Positions 1 to 10,393 of a stretch of DNA of 64,000 bases are shown one piece after another; the stretch's first letter is position 1, and each line of letters begins with the position of its first letter. Origin of the DNA: Serripes groenlandicus (Eukaryota; Mollusca; Bivalvia; Cardiida; Cardiidae); NCBI GenBank assembly GCA_031761405.1, contig JASEVX010000084.1, forward strand, positions 500,001 to 564,000, in the 5' to 3' direction. The translations under genes were made by a program, and so were the position numbers. The notes beneath the pieces were generated by a model, which saw nothing but the letters and a program-made list of their open reading frames with translations, was not told where the DNA came from and did not search any database.

Positions 1-168
1 CCTTGCATGACTGGATTATGGCCTTTGAAATTGTCAAAACTGCTATAATACAGCTTGTGAACACAATAAAGCCTCCATTTACTATCCGATCATCACCAAA
101 CTTAGATAGTATTAAATATTACATGCTCTGGGTTGAAAATCACCAAAGAACCATCCCAGTAGAGCATT

Positions 169-192
169 GGCCCTCATGGGCCTCTTGTTTTT
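169..192 (+). repeat. 3' end of a hairpin-ended element
   Basis: GGCCC-TCAT-GGGCC hairpin followed by TCTTGTTTT. The same layout (GC hairpin, then CTCTTGTT) closes the element at 31770-33121. The body to the left (1-168) shows no recognisable tandem units or gene; its 86-codon open frame looks fortuitous. Confidence 0.4.
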
Positions 193-280
193 TACCCCTA
201 GCGGGATTGATAGTTCTCTTTGTTACCGACCGTCAGTTTGTATGGCTTGATGCATGGCTATAAATGGTACTTGTGTAGGA

Positions 281-708
281 TTAGGCTAAAAAAAAAAATA
301 TGTGTGGTTCACTCGGTAACATTTGTCAAAGAAAAAGGGTAGGTAGGTAGGCTTTTTTTTTTTTTTTTTTTTTTCTCTCTTCAGAAGCAAGTTGTTACAC
401 TGACGTAAGTGGTTACAAATGTGTGGCAGTGCTATATGCACATTCAAGACATCTCATCAATATATGGAATAATTCTTGCAAAAACTTCCCCGACGGTAGA
501 TGAGTTGATGACTGCCTTCTACCGTCACGCCGGCGAACACTGTGCATGCCATGTTTGTTTTATTACGATCGATAAACGCTTTCCAAACGTTTCAGTTTCG
601 TACTCAATTATTTTAGTTCCCAATTTCGATAAAAAGTTCTAGGGTCGGCCCCAAAAAATAGGGAAGGTAGGGTTACCTGAACCACACATATTTTTTTTTT
701 TAGCCTTA
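281..708. repeat. MITE with A-tract TIRs and TTA target duplication
   Basis: Ends are inverted repeats of about 30 bp starting GGCTAAAAAAAAAAATATG (left 284, right end 705), followed inward by GTGGTTCA and GGTAAC. TTA flanks both sides (281-283, 706-708). A 3-bp TTA duplication is typical of PIF/Harbinger elements; that class is inference. The interior has a T-tract (349-374) and a 77-codon frame (409-642) with no recognisable domain. Confidence 0.65.
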
Positions 709-862
709 CAGAGAGTGTCAAGCAATTGCAATACTATCAATGTTCAAAATGGGTGGGGTAATGTTATCTCACCATTTTAATTAGATTAGTATTAACAAGC
801 TCTGTCAGTTAGAAAAGAGCTATACATTTGTATTAGAATATAAACACAATTCTGAAGGAGCA

Positions 863-1092
863 TTAACCCTTTCCCTCATATAGACGCTTTCCGACGCCTC
901 TGCAGCAGACAGCTTTTTGAAAACATAGTGACAAAAGAAGAAATTGCACAAAACGTGCAATTTCTCCTTTTGCCACAATGTTTTCCACTTTTTGTCATAG
1001 GTTATCCATTCAATTATGGAGATTTTCTATGTTTTGACAAAATACGTTCAAAGTCGTCTGCTGCAGAAATGTCGTATGAGGGAAAGGGTTAA
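863..1092 (+). repeat. TTAA MITE, young subfamily, forward (reference copy)
   Basis: Target TTAA on both sides (863-866, 1089-1092). Outer TIR CCCTTTCCCTCATA / TATGAGGGAAAGGG, then an imperfect subterminal inverted repeat around CTGCAGCAGACG. The left half contains an inner hairpin: AGAAATTGC, a short AC-rich loop, GCAATTTCTCC. 'Forward' here means the end with TATAGACGC comes first. TTAA targets and CCC termini fit piggyBac-type non-autonomous elements (inference; no transposase in the window). Confidence 0.85.
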
Positions 1093-1183
1093 TAACCTTA
1101 TGATTCTACACAAACTAATACTATATGTTCGACTGTAACAGATATCAAGGGGGTCAGTCAGCTCAGTTAGACTATTTTTTAAC

Positions 1184-1250
1184 AATGGTAGATTGATTGA
1201 TTGTTTGGTGTTTTACGACGCTTTCAAACAATTTTTACAGTTATACAGTC
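1184..1250 (-). repeat. SINE 3'-tail fragment
   Basis: GATTGATTGATTG tail followed by the reversed 3' domain (TTTACGACGCTTTCAAACAA). No head is visible. Confidence 0.5.
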
Positions 1251-1251
1251 A

Positions 1252-1326
1252 AACTTGTATTAAGAGACCACCCATGGGAAATGATACTTGTGGTCTCTTA
1301 AGACAGGTGGTCTCTTATTGAGGTAC
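1252..1326. repeat. GGTCTCTTA-rich repeat fragment
   Basis: Contains AAGAGACCACC and two copies of GGTCTCTTA in inverted relation. It looks like a terminal piece of an interspersed repeat. From here to 1926 I see only AT-rich sequence without a gene. Confidence 0.3.
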
Positions 1327-1926
1327 AAATGTATGTTTCATTTTTTGGGTATACTACAATTTATACATGTATTGGTATTAAAGAATAAATAACAATAAAC
1401 ATTTTGTTGTTCTTCTACTTTTCTATTTTCTTCTTCTTCTATTCACTCCCCTATTATAATTAACCTTTGGATACTTCATATTAAAGAACAAAAGGGCTAA
1501 ATTGTGTATGTGGGATGGTTACAATATATATCATTTGGGAAGAATGTTGTGTGGAGTCACAGATTGAAAAAAGCAAGGTATGCACAATTGCACATATTCA
1601 TGAGGTGTCCTTAAAGATGAACCAACCAATGTGCTATCACGTTTATTAGATTCTTTTCTGATTTAGTGCAAATTAAACCTATTTAATTTATCATTAAATA
1701 TTTTTGCAATTAAACTGATTTAAAGGGCTATATACTGAGTGACTGCACATACCGTACTTTGTGAAGAGAATTCATTGACACTTTTTACATGACTTCAAAT
1801 TACTAATGATTGTGGTAGAGCCTAATCAGTGCATGGTCATGACCCCACATTTTTCCTTAATTATTGAACCTTTGGAGAATAAATTTAACCCTTAATTACC
1901 CAAAACTGAAGAGTCATATAATTATA

Positions 1927-2140
1927 TGCTAGAGCAGTCAACTTTTAGAATATTTAAAGACTAAAATTTATATATATATATGCTAGACGCTGCAGTCGAC
2001 TTTTAGAATATTTAAAGACTAAAATTTATACATATATATGCTAGACGCTGCAGTCGACTATTAGAATATTAAGAGTTTAAGACAAAAGTTTATATATATA
2101 TGCTAGAGCAGTCGACTTTTAGGATATTTAGGTCAAAATT
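1927..2140. repeat. AT-rich tandem repeat, about 62 bp x 3.5
   Basis: Units run TATATATGCTAGA(CGCTG)CAGTCGACTTTTAGAATATT plus AAAGACTAAAATTTA. Copies differ by small indels. Confidence 0.7.
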
Positions 2141-2359
2141 TATGGAAAATCTCTTAAAATAAGATACAGTTATTGCATGCAATCATGAATACAGTTGAAA
2201 CATTCAGACCTCTAGATAAGGAGCGTTTTGCTTGTTCTAAAATCCTAATTTGATCCGCTTACCCTTTGTTGTTGGTACTCAAAAGAATCGTCTCAATGAG
2301 ACGATTCTTTTGAGTACCTACAATATAGGGTTTGGTTGGATAATATTAGAGAGACATTG

Positions 2360-2595
2360 TTAACCCTTTCCTTCATATAGACGCTTTCTGACGCCTCTGC
2401 AGCAGACAGCTTTTTGAAAACATAGTGACAAAAGAAGAAATTGCTCAAAACGAGCAATTTCTCCTTTTGCCACATTGTTTTCGACTTTTTGTCATAGGTT
2501 ATCCATTCAAGTATAGAGATTTTCTGTTATTTGACAAAATAAGTTAAAAGTCGTCTGCTGCAGAATTGTTGTATGAGGGAAAGGGAAAGGGTTAA
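2360..2595 (+). repeat. TTAA MITE, young, forward
   Basis: TTAA both sides. Inner stem GCTC/GAGC type. The right terminus has a duplicated GGGAAA. Inserted in the palindrome MITE. Confidence 0.85.
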
Positions 2596-2644
2596 TCATG
2601 TACCTTCATTTATAGTGATTTACCGGGTGTTTAATTGCAAACAT

Positions 2645-2692
2645 GCTTTCAAAGTCGTCTGCTGCAGAATTATTGTATAAGGGAAAGGGTTA
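2645..2692 (+). repeat. TTAA MITE, right-end fragment
   Basis: Only GTCGTCTGCTGCAGAATTAT...GGGAAAGGG is left; it ends at TTAA. Confidence 0.6.
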
Positions 2693-2942
2693 AGAAAAGA
2701 GAGTTGCAAACCCCTCCTTTTCCTGACCTCTGAACATTACAATAGAGCTGAAGGGGATATTATATTGCTCATCATGATGATTTCCCCTGTTGCCACAATG
2801 TGTTCAAAAGTTGTCTGTTACAGAGGCTTCAAAAAGTGTCGGCATTAAAATTTTGTCAAATGAGCAACTGCTGACAACTTTGGAATCATTTATTGAGTAA
2901 AATTTTGGGTTAAGTTTCCTCTTATTGATTGATTGTTTGGAG

Positions 2943-3179
2943 TTAACCCTTTCCCTCGTACGACATTTCTGCAGCAGACGACTTTGAACATATTTTGTCA
3001 AAAAATAGAAAATCTCTATAATTGAATGGTCCATAACCTTATAATGACTAAAAGTGGAAAACATTGTTTCAAAAGGGGAAATTGCTTGTCTTGAGCAATT
3101 TCTTCTTTTGTCACTATGTTTTCAAACAGCCGTCTGCTGCAGAGGCGTCAGAAAGCATCTATATGAGGGAAAGGGTTAA
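2943..3179 (-). repeat. TTAA MITE, young, reverse
   Basis: TTAA both sides. The inner stem is imperfect (GCTTGTCTTGAGC). It interrupts a SINE-tail remnant ending at about 2941 (GATTGATTGTTTGGAG). Confidence 0.8.
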
Positions 3180-3180
3180 A

Positions 3181-3805
3181 AAAAACACTGGTGAAAAATG
3201 TGGAATTGCTTGTCACTAGCAATTTCTTCCGTTCCCATGTTTCAAAAGTGATTTGCTAAGGTTGCATCTGAATGGGTCTGCATGTGGGAAAGGGTTAACT
3301 ATAATGATAGATTTAAGCTATCCCTTTTCCAACTTGCAGATGAAATTTCGACATAAAGATCTAATGTACATGTGAGTAAATGCATGACTTACAAAAACAT
3401 TAATAAAGGAGATATTTTCAACGAGCAATTTCTGCTTTTGCAACAATGTTCATAAAACAATATATTTTATAATGATACTTTAATTTATAGATATTTTTCA
3501 TATTTTTGACTTGATGTTTTCAAAGTCGGCTGCAGGCTGGAAAATTAAAGGGCTGCATGCTGCTATATAAGAAAGACAAATCTCCTGCTTTATAATTGAG
3601 TTAGGAATAGGCCCAGATAAGGCAAAGTTAATTGAATTTTCCCCCCCACAATATTTCAATAACCTAAGCCTGCATTGTGAGTACTTTAAAAATGTCTCTA
3701 ACTGAGATTTATAATTCTTTTGAGTACCTACATCATAGATGCGCAATTCTCCAATTACTTTAATGTTTCATTTGTCAATATAAATAAGTGTATTATACTT
3801 TAACT
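3181..3805 (-). repeat. Degenerate older TTAA-MITE pieces
   Basis: 3181-3299 is a worn copy ending GCATGTGGGAAAGGGTTAA (CCCACATA subfamily). Weaker pieces follow at 3420-3540 (GAGCAATTTCTGCTTTTGC, CAAAGTCGGCTGCAG). No gene is seen. Confidence 0.45.
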
Positions 3806-4035
3806 TTAACCCTTTCCCTCATACGACAATTCTGCAGCAGACAACTTTGAACATATTTTGTCAAAACATAGAAAATCTCTATAATTGAATGGATAACCTA
3901 TGACAAAAAGTGGAAAACATTGTGGCAAAAGGAGAAATTGCACGTTTTGTGCAATTTCTTCTTTTGTCACTATGTTTTCAAAAAGCCGTCTGCTGCAGAG
4001 GCGTCAGAAAGCGTATATATGAGGCAAAGGGTTAC
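3806..4035 (-). repeat. TTAA MITE, young, reverse
   Basis: TTAA left, TTAC right. Inner stem GCAC/GTGC. A further 5' fragment of the family sits at 4143-4185. Confidence 0.8.
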
Positions 4036-4227
4036 ATACATGTATAATGTTTACAAATATTTGTAAATGTTTTAGCAGAGGCTCACAGGGATGACTGGGC
4101 GTGCCCAACTGTGCAGCATCTATAAATAAAGTCTATATAGTATTAACCCTTTCTCTCATACAACAATTTTGCAGCTCACAACTTATACTTAGCCCTCAGA
4201 GTAGTACTGGTAACTTTATACCCACGT

Positions 4228-4286
4228 GAAATGCTGTGCTATAACTGAACAATTGTTGACAGCGACGTAAAACACCAAACAACCAA
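4228..4286 (+). repeat. SINE 3' end adjoining the satellite
   Basis: CTATAACTGAACAATTGTTG, ACAGCGACGTAAAACACC and AACAACCAATCA form the plus-strand 3' domain and tail of a SINE. Its last 23 bases are the first part of the satellite unit. Confidence 0.6.
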
Positions 4287-4670
4287 TCACTGTATGCATT
4301 ATGCAACATTAGATTGATTGATTGATTGATTGAATGGGTAAAACACCAAACAACCAATCACTGTATGCATTATGCAACATTAGATTGATTGATTGATTGA
4401 TTGAATGGGTAAAACACCAAACAACCAATCACTGTATGCATTATGCAACATTAGATTGATTGATTGATTGATTGATTGAATGGGTAAAACACCAAACAAC
4501 CAATCACTGTATGCATTATGCAACATTAGATTGATTGATTGATTGATTGAATGGGTAAAACACCAAACAACCAATCACTGTATGCATTATGCAACATTAG
4601 ATTGATTGATTGATTGATTGAATGGGTAAAACACCAAACAACCAATCACTGTATGCATTATGCAACATTA

Positions 4671-4702
<32 letters not shown>

Positions 4703-5762
4703 GGGTAAAACACCAAACAACCAATCAATGTATGCATTATGCAACATTAGATTGATTGATTGATTGATTGATTGAATGGGTAAAACACCAAACAACCAAT
4801 CAATGTATGCATTATGCAACATTTGATTGATTGATTGAATGGGTAAAACACCAAACAACCAATCACTGTATTCATTATGCAACATTAGATTGATTGATTG
4901 ATTGATTGAATGGGGAAAACACCAAACAACCAATCACTGATTATGCATATATATGCAACATTAGATTGATTGATTGATTGATTGAATGGGTAAAACACCA
5001 AACAACCAATCACTGTATGCATATATATGCAACATTAGATTGATTGATTGATTGATTGAATGGGTAAAACACCAAACAACTAATCACTGTATGCATTATG
5101 CAACATTAGATTGATTGATTGATTGATTGAATGGGTAAAACAACAAACAACCAATCACTGTATGCATTATGCAACATTAGATTGATTGATTGATTGAATT
5201 GGTAAAACACCAAACAACCAATCACTGATTATGCATATATATGCAACATTAGATTGATTGATTGATTGATTGAATGGGTAAAACACCAAACAACCAATCA
5301 CTGTATGCATATATATGCAACATTAGATTGATTGATTGATTGATTGAATGGGTAAAACACCAAACAACTAATCATGTATGCATTATGCAACATTAGATTG
5401 ATTGATTGATTGATTGAATGGGTAAAACACCAAACAACCAATCACTCTATGCATTATGCACCATTAGATTGATTGATTGATTGATTGAATGGGTAAAACA
5501 CCAAACAACCAATCACTGATTATGCATATATATGCAACATTAGATTGATTGATTGATTGATTGAATGAGTAAAACACCAAACAACCAATCACTGTATGCA
5601 TATATATGCAACATTAGATTGATTGATTGATTGATTGATTGAATGGGTAAAACACCAAACAACTAATCACTGTATGCATTATGCAACATTAGATTGATTG
5701 ATTGATTGATTGAATGGGTAAAACACCAAACAACCAATCACTGTATGCATTATGCAACATTA

Positions 5763-5794
<32 letters not shown>

Positions 5795-5938
5795 GGGTAA
5801 AACACCAAACAACCAATCACTGTATGCATGCATTATGCAACATTAGATTGATTGATTGATTGATTGAATGGGTAAAACACCAAACAACCAATCACTGTAT
5901 GCATTATGCAACATTAGATTGATTGATTGAATGGGGTT
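4262..5938. repeat. 71-bp satellite, about 23 copies
   Basis: Unit: GTAAAACACCAAACAACC, AATCACTGTATGCATTATG, CAACATTAGA, then 3-7 TTGA steps and ATGGG. Copies vary by TTGA number and by an ATGCATATATATGC variant that recurs with a period of several units, so some of the array grew as higher-order blocks. The unit reads as the tail of a plus-strand SINE (left, 4228-4286), a short flank, and the tail of a minus-strand SINE (right, 5919-6218). Confidence 0.85.
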
Positions 5939-6230
5939 TAAACGCCGTTTTTAACAATTTCTCAGTTATATCACGGCGGCCAGTTCACCTACTCATGCAT
6001 TTCCTGGTTTTCGCACACCAGTACTCCACACAACAATCTTCCCAAGCAACTGGCTGCTTTTCCACATAGACTTTAAGCCCATTGGTGGAAGAGGAATGAC
6101 GCATGTCGCATTGACTTTTGTCAATCGTCGGAAAGAAAGTTGGCCGATCTGGGATTCAAACTCACAACCCCTGGATTGACAGCCCGCGTTGCTACCGACT
6201 GAGCTACCGGGGCTCGGCTGCAACATTAGA
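5907..6230 (-). repeat. tRNA-derived SINE, complete, with 12-bp TSD
   Basis: Reversed SINE 5919-6218. The head has A-box-like GTAGCTCAGTCGGTAG and a B-box-like GTTTGAATCCC, then a body with CAGCCAGTTGCTTGGGAAG and a 3' domain with AACGGCGTTTAAACCCC plus a (TCAA)n tail. TGCAACATTAGA flanks it (5907-5918, 6219-6230). Confidence 0.8.
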
Positions 6231-6327
6231 CACCAGATCGCATGACGTGGATCGCAGTTAATTAGTGTCATGATCTTGATAATGACTGAATCCTTTCACC
6301 ACACCATTCACTATTTGCATGCATACA

Positions 6328-6515
6328 TTAACCCTTTCCCTTATATAGACGCTTTCTAACGCCTCTGCAGCAGACGGCTTTTTGAAAACATAGTGACAAA
6401 ATGTTTTCCACTTTTAGTCATAGGTTATCCATTCAATTATAGAGATTTTCTATGTTTTGACAAAATATGTTCAAAGTAGTCTGCTGCAGAATTGTCGTAT
6501 GAGGGAAAGGGTTTA
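6328..6515 (+). repeat. TTAA MITE, young, forward, hairpin core deleted
   Basis: Left TTAA; right side TTTAA. The inner hairpin is gone: GTGACAAA joins directly to ATGTTTTCCAC, a deletion between short ACAA repeats at the hairpin base. Confidence 0.8.
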
Positions 6516-6667
6516 AAATACAATAGACTTTCCCAGCTGTACTTAATGCATTTGGAACAGTCCATATAGCCAAATCTAGGGATTATCAAGAAACAAAATA
6601 AATGTTGAGTTGCGCAGTCAACAGTAAAGTCATAATAGAGCCAAGGTCAGAAGGTGTGGATGCTCTT

Positions 6668-6858
6668 GCAGAGGTCTAAGTAAGGAGAGGAAAACAACTT
6701 TTTTCTCCACAATATCTGTCTTATTGTCCAACCAGACCCTATGATGTGGGTACTCAAAAAATTCTTCTCATTGAGACGATTCTTTTGAGTACCCACAACA
6801 TAGGGCTAGAGGTTTAAATAAGAATTTTAGAACATGCAAACTGCCCCTTTCTAGAGCT
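6668..6858 (-). repeat. Palindrome MITE, reverse
   Basis: Starts GCAGAGGTCTAAGTAAGGAG and ends CTAGAGCTCTGATGC. The central palindrome has CCTATGATGTGGGTACTC against GAGTACCCACAACATAGGG. Confidence 0.7.
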
Positions 6859-6930
6859 CTGATGCTTGTCTGGCTCTTTACACTGGTGGCACACACAGGC
6901 TCCACAAAATCTGTTCCAGCATTCAAAGGG

Positions 6931-7168
6931 TTAACCCTTTCCCTCATATAGACACTTTCTGACGCCTCTGCAGCAGTACGGCTTTTGGAAAACATAGTGA
7001 CAAAAGTAGAAATTGCTCAAAACAAGCAATTTCTCCTTTTGCCACAATGTTTTCCACTTTAAGTCATATATATAGGTTATCCATTTAATTGTAGAGATTT
7101 TCTATTTTTTTAACAAAATGTGTTCAAAGTCGTCTGCTTCAGAATTGTCGTATGAGGGAAAGGGTTAA
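6931..7168 (+). repeat. TTAA MITE, young, forward
   Basis: TTAA both sides; inner stem GCTC/AAGC. An ATATAT insertion lies in the middle (7066-7073). Confidence 0.85.
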
Positions 7169-7261
7169 GCTAGACTTATAGTGTGAAATTTAATTAACAA
7201 TTTTATATACACTTTGAAACAAATTAAGCTCTGGATATAATAAGCTTAATATTTCAAATCC

Positions 7262-7670
7262 ATAAATCTTTAATTGACCCTCAAACCCTATGTTGCAGGC
7301 ACTCAAAAGAATCATCTCAGTTCTACAGACGGTTTTTTTTGAGTGCCCACAACAATCATTGGTTTAACCCTTTCCCTCATACGACAGTTCTGCAGCAGAC
7401 GACTTTGAACATATTTTGTCAACAAACAGAAAATCTCTTTAATTAGATGGATAACCTATAGCTATGACTAAAAGTGGAAAACATTGTGTCAAAAGGAGAA
7501 ATTGCTCGTTTTGAGCAATTTCTTCTTTTGTCACTATGTTTTCAAAAAGCCGTTTGCTGCAGAGGCGTCAGAAAGCGTCTATATGAGGGAAAGGGTTAAT
7601 TAGGTCATAAGAGAGATAAGGATGGTATATATAAAGACCAGTTTACTCCACCTTACATGTATCTAGTTGA
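7262..7670 (+). repeat. Palindrome MITE, split by a TTAA MITE
   Basis: Degenerate palindrome at 7284-7352 (CCTATGTTGCAGGCACTC against GAGTGCCCACAACA). The right part, CATAAGAGAGATAAGG, resumes after 7599. Confidence 0.5.
7364..7599 (-). repeat. TTAA MITE, young, reverse
   Basis: TTAA both sides; inner stem GCTC/GAGC. Confidence 0.85.
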
Positions 7671-7782
7671 TCCTCTTGATTTAATGCCCTTTCCAGTTAA
7701 AATTTATAGTCTCTATTGACAACTTTTGTGTGAAGTATTTCCTCATTCAGGTCAAGAGGTCCAGAAAATAGGTCTAGATTCA

Positions 7783-8011
7783 CCCTTTCCCTCATACGAC
7801 AAATCTGCAGCAGACGACTTTGAACATATTTTGTCAAAAAATGCAAAATCTCTATAATTGATTGGATAACCTATGACTAAAAGTGGAAAACATTGTGGCA
7901 AAAGGAGAAATTGCTCGTTTTGAGCAATTTCTTCTTTTGTCACTATGTTTTCAAAAAGCCGTCTGCTGCAGAGGCATCAGAAAGCGTCTATATGAGGGAA
8001 ATTAGGGTTAA
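7783..8011 (-). repeat. TTAA MITE, young, reverse
   Basis: Left flank is TTCA rather than TTAA; the right terminus GGGAAATTAGGGTTAA carries a small insertion. Inner stem GCTC/GAGC. Confidence 0.8.
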
Positions 8012-8045
8012 GATGCATAAAACAGCATATATCATAGGCTTAATT

Positions 8046-8217
8046 ATGCCTTCAAATCGGAATCTGCGTGGTCGAGAGGTTAGCGTCGGGCATTTCGAAA
8101 CCGGGTGTCCTGGGTTCGATCCCCAGTCGCGGAGCTACGGTCATGGTGGAGTGCCCATGGGCAAGGCACAAAAAACCCTAATAAATAAATAAATAAATAA
8201 ATAAATGCCTTCAAATC
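8046..8217 (+). repeat. Short tRNA-headed SINE with 13-bp TSD
   Basis: Head GGTCGAGAGGTTAGCGTCGG and GGTTCGATCCC, then GCCCATGGGCAAGGCAC and an (AAAT)n tail. ATGCCTTCAAATC flanks it (8046-8058, 8205-8217). The middle/3' domain present in the 9097 copy is missing, so this is an internally shortened copy. Confidence 0.75.
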
Positions 8218-8221
8218 CAAA

Positions 8222-8492
8222 CATGTGGGTTACTTAAAAAAAATTGTCTAATTGAGTTGGCTCTTTTGGTATTCATAACATAGGGCTTGGTTGGGTAAAA
8301 ATAGCCTCCCAGTTTTGATTCCCAGTCATGGCTGTCATGGTTGAGTGCCCTTGGGCAAGGCACATTTCTTAGCCAGTAGCACTGGTTTGTTAAACCATTC
8401 AGGGATCATGAATAAATGAATTGTCGCGAGGAAATTACTGAAATAATGTTCAAAACAGCGTAAAGACCCAAATAAAGCAAAAAAATAAATCA
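8222..8492 (+). repeat. Palindrome-MITE remnant followed by SINE 3' part
   Basis: 8222-8305 has worn arms (ACATGTGGGTTACTT, CATAACATAGGGC). 8310-8492 has GATTCCCAGTCATGG, GCCCTTGGGCAAGGCAC, GAAATAATGTTCAAAACAGC and an AT-rich tail like the SINE at 9097. Confidence 0.5.
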
Positions 8493-8940
8493 ATATTTAA
8501 AAAGAGAGATATAGTGGGAAAAATACCTGTTCTTGTTGCAGAATTAAAGTGTTCACTTATTGTTTTGGTTTGGACAAAGGATTTATCCTTGACCCAATTT
8601 ATGTTGTTGAATTAAAGATAAGAGTTGACAAGAATTAGCATGGAAAGTTGAGAACCTGTAAATCTGTATTTAATACCTGATATTCTCTGAACAATATCCC
8701 CCTAAATACTGTTATTCCCATAGGTTCTCATTAGACCCAATCTCGTTAGAAACATCCAGAAGATCCTTACCAGATAAAGGCATAAATATAACCCTCTCCC
8801 AGATCTACAACAAATATGCAGCAAATGTCTTTGAAAACAGCTCAGCCTAATTAAATATCAAAAAATCTCCATAATTGAGAGTTTAATGGAGTGGTGCTAC
8901 ACAGCATAGTTCATAGATCCAATATGCAAATTAGATGCAG
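8493..8940. other. AT-rich stretch, no gene seen
   Basis: Only an old TTAA-MITE arm is recognisable near 8790-8840 (CCCTCTCCCAGATCTACAAC, GCAGCAAATGTCTTTGAAAA). Confidence 0.4.
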
Positions 8941-9096
8941 AATTTTAGCCAATCAAAAGCTTGATATGTTCCGTCCGGTATTCGATTGCCGTAAGCGGTT
9001 TCTGCATCACAACCAAAAGGCATGTGATGCATAAGAACCGGGTAGTTTTTTTAACGATTTTAAAATTGTTGGTTTGTTTGTGGCTTTTAAGAGGAA

Positions 9097-9285
9097 TCCG
9101 CCATGGTCGAGTGGTTAGCGTCGGGGATTTCAAAACCGGCTGTCCCAGGTTCGATCCCCAGTCACGGCACTACAGTCATGGTGGAGTGCCCTTAGGCAAG
9201 GCACACCCAGGGATCATGAATAAGTGAACTTGATATAACTGAAATATTGTTGAAAGCGGCGTAAAACCCCAATAAATAAATAAAA
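9097..9285 (+). repeat. tRNA-headed SINE
   Basis: Head GGTCGAGTGGTTAGCGTCGG and GGTTCGATCCC; body GAGTGCCCTTAGGCAAGG; 3' domain ATTGTTGAAAGCGGCG and an (AATA)n tail. The target duplication is not clear. Confidence 0.7.
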
Positions 9286-9342
9286 CATTTTTTTTTATTA
9301 TTTATTGAGAAAAGGCTAAAGGATACAAATCAGGTATATTGC

Positions 9343-9572
9343 TTAACCCTTTCCCTCATATAGACGCTTTCTGACGCCTCTGCAGCAGAAGACTTTTTGA
9401 AAACATAGTGACATTTAAAGAAGAAATTGCACAAAATGTGCAATTTCTCCTTTTGCCACAATGTTTCCACTTTTGCCATAGGATATTCATTCAATTATGG
9501 AGATTTTCTATATTTGACAAAATACGTTCAAAGTTGTCTGCTGCAGAATTGTCGTATGAGGGAAAGCGTTAA
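9343..9572 (+). repeat. TTAA MITE, young, forward
   Basis: TTAA both sides; inner stem GCAC/GTGC. One TIR mismatch (GGGAAAGCG). The sequence just after it (9573-9725) is not recognised as any repeat or gene. Confidence 0.85.
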
Positions 9573-9728
9573 CATAATTTCCTTGTAAGCTTCTACGACT
9601 AATTGGAGAACAATGCAGAACCAGATCAGACTGTGCTGATGTGTTGTCCCAGCTGGACATCAACTGGTCTCAAATGTCTTACGGTTGATTTTGCGCAAGG
9701 CGCTGCTCATACAAAAATATATCTTTAA

Positions 9729-10110
9729 CCATTTCCCACATACAACAAATCTGCAGCAAATGTATTTGCAAAACAGTGAGGCAGAACTTTGCAAACTCTC
9801 TTTAATTGAAAATTTATTGAACAGATCATAGAGTTAAAAACATCAGAGCTCTAGATAAGGGGTGTTTTGCATGTTCTAAAATCCTTATTTGACCCTTTCA
9901 CCCTATGTTGTGGGTACTCAAAAGAATTGTCTCAGTGAGAAGATTTGTTTGAGTACCCACAACATAGGGTTTGCTTTGATAATAAGAGAGAAATTGTGGG
10001 AAAAAGAGCTGAATGCACCTCCTTATCTATAAGACCTCAGAAATTGCCACAATGCCTTCTAAATTCATGTGCTGTAGATGCATCAAAATTTGTTTGCATT
10101 CGGGAAAGAG
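9729..10110 (-). repeat. Older TTAA-MITE, split by a palindrome MITE
   Basis: Starts ATTTCCCACATACAACAAAT (CCCACATA subfamily), resumes after 10030 with GAAATTGCCACAATG and ends CGGGAAAGAG. Confidence 0.6.
9847..10030 (+). repeat. Palindrome MITE, near complete
   Basis: Starts AGAGCTCTAGATAAGGGG, ends CACCTCCTTATCTATAAG. Arms at 9899-9972: CCCTATGTTGTGGGTACTC / GAGTACCCACAACATAGGG around GTCTCAGTGAGA. It sits inside the older MITE. Confidence 0.75.
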
Positions 10111-10159
10111 TCATTGCCACAATAAATTTATGCAATAAATGCATGGTCTTTCATTTCAA

Positions 10160-10380
10160 CTTTTCCTACATACAACAAATCTGTAGCAGACGACTTTGAA
10201 AACATATTGGCAAAAACCTGAAAAATCTCCAAAAAAAGATATTATAATTGTTAAATAAAGTTGAAAACATTGTGGCCAATGGAGAAATTGCTCACCATCA
10301 TCATTTTACCTTTAGCCCCAATGTTTTCAAAAGTCGTCTGCTGCTTTCACGTTTAAATGTGTCTGCAGTTCGGAAAGGGT
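10160..10380 (-). repeat. Older TTAA-MITE copy
   Basis: CTACATACAACAAATCTG, GCAGACGACTTTGAAAACA, ending GTCTGCAGTTCGGAAAGGG. Confidence 0.6.
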
Positions 10381-10393
10381 TACTAGAATGTTT

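Larger units (their letters stand above)
2208..2736 (+). repeat. Palindrome MITE, split by two TTAA MITEs
   Basis: Left part 2208-2359 has CTCTAGATAAGGAGCG, CTAAAATCCTAATTTGA and a long palindrome whose arms read GTTGTTGGTACTCAAAAGAA / TTCTTTTGAGTACCTACAA. The right end (about 2693-2736, GAAAAGAGAGTTGCAAACC...CTGACCTCTGA) lies beyond a complete TTAA MITE and a half copy, which gives the insertion order. Confidence 0.6.

Noticed and set aside
3..263. 86-codon frame at the left edge
   Set aside because: Overlaps the 3' end of a repeat (169-192) and has no domain.
4380..4933. Repeated minus-strand frames (S-I-N-Q-S-I-N repeats)
   Set aside because: Translation of the TTGA steps in the 71-bp satellite.
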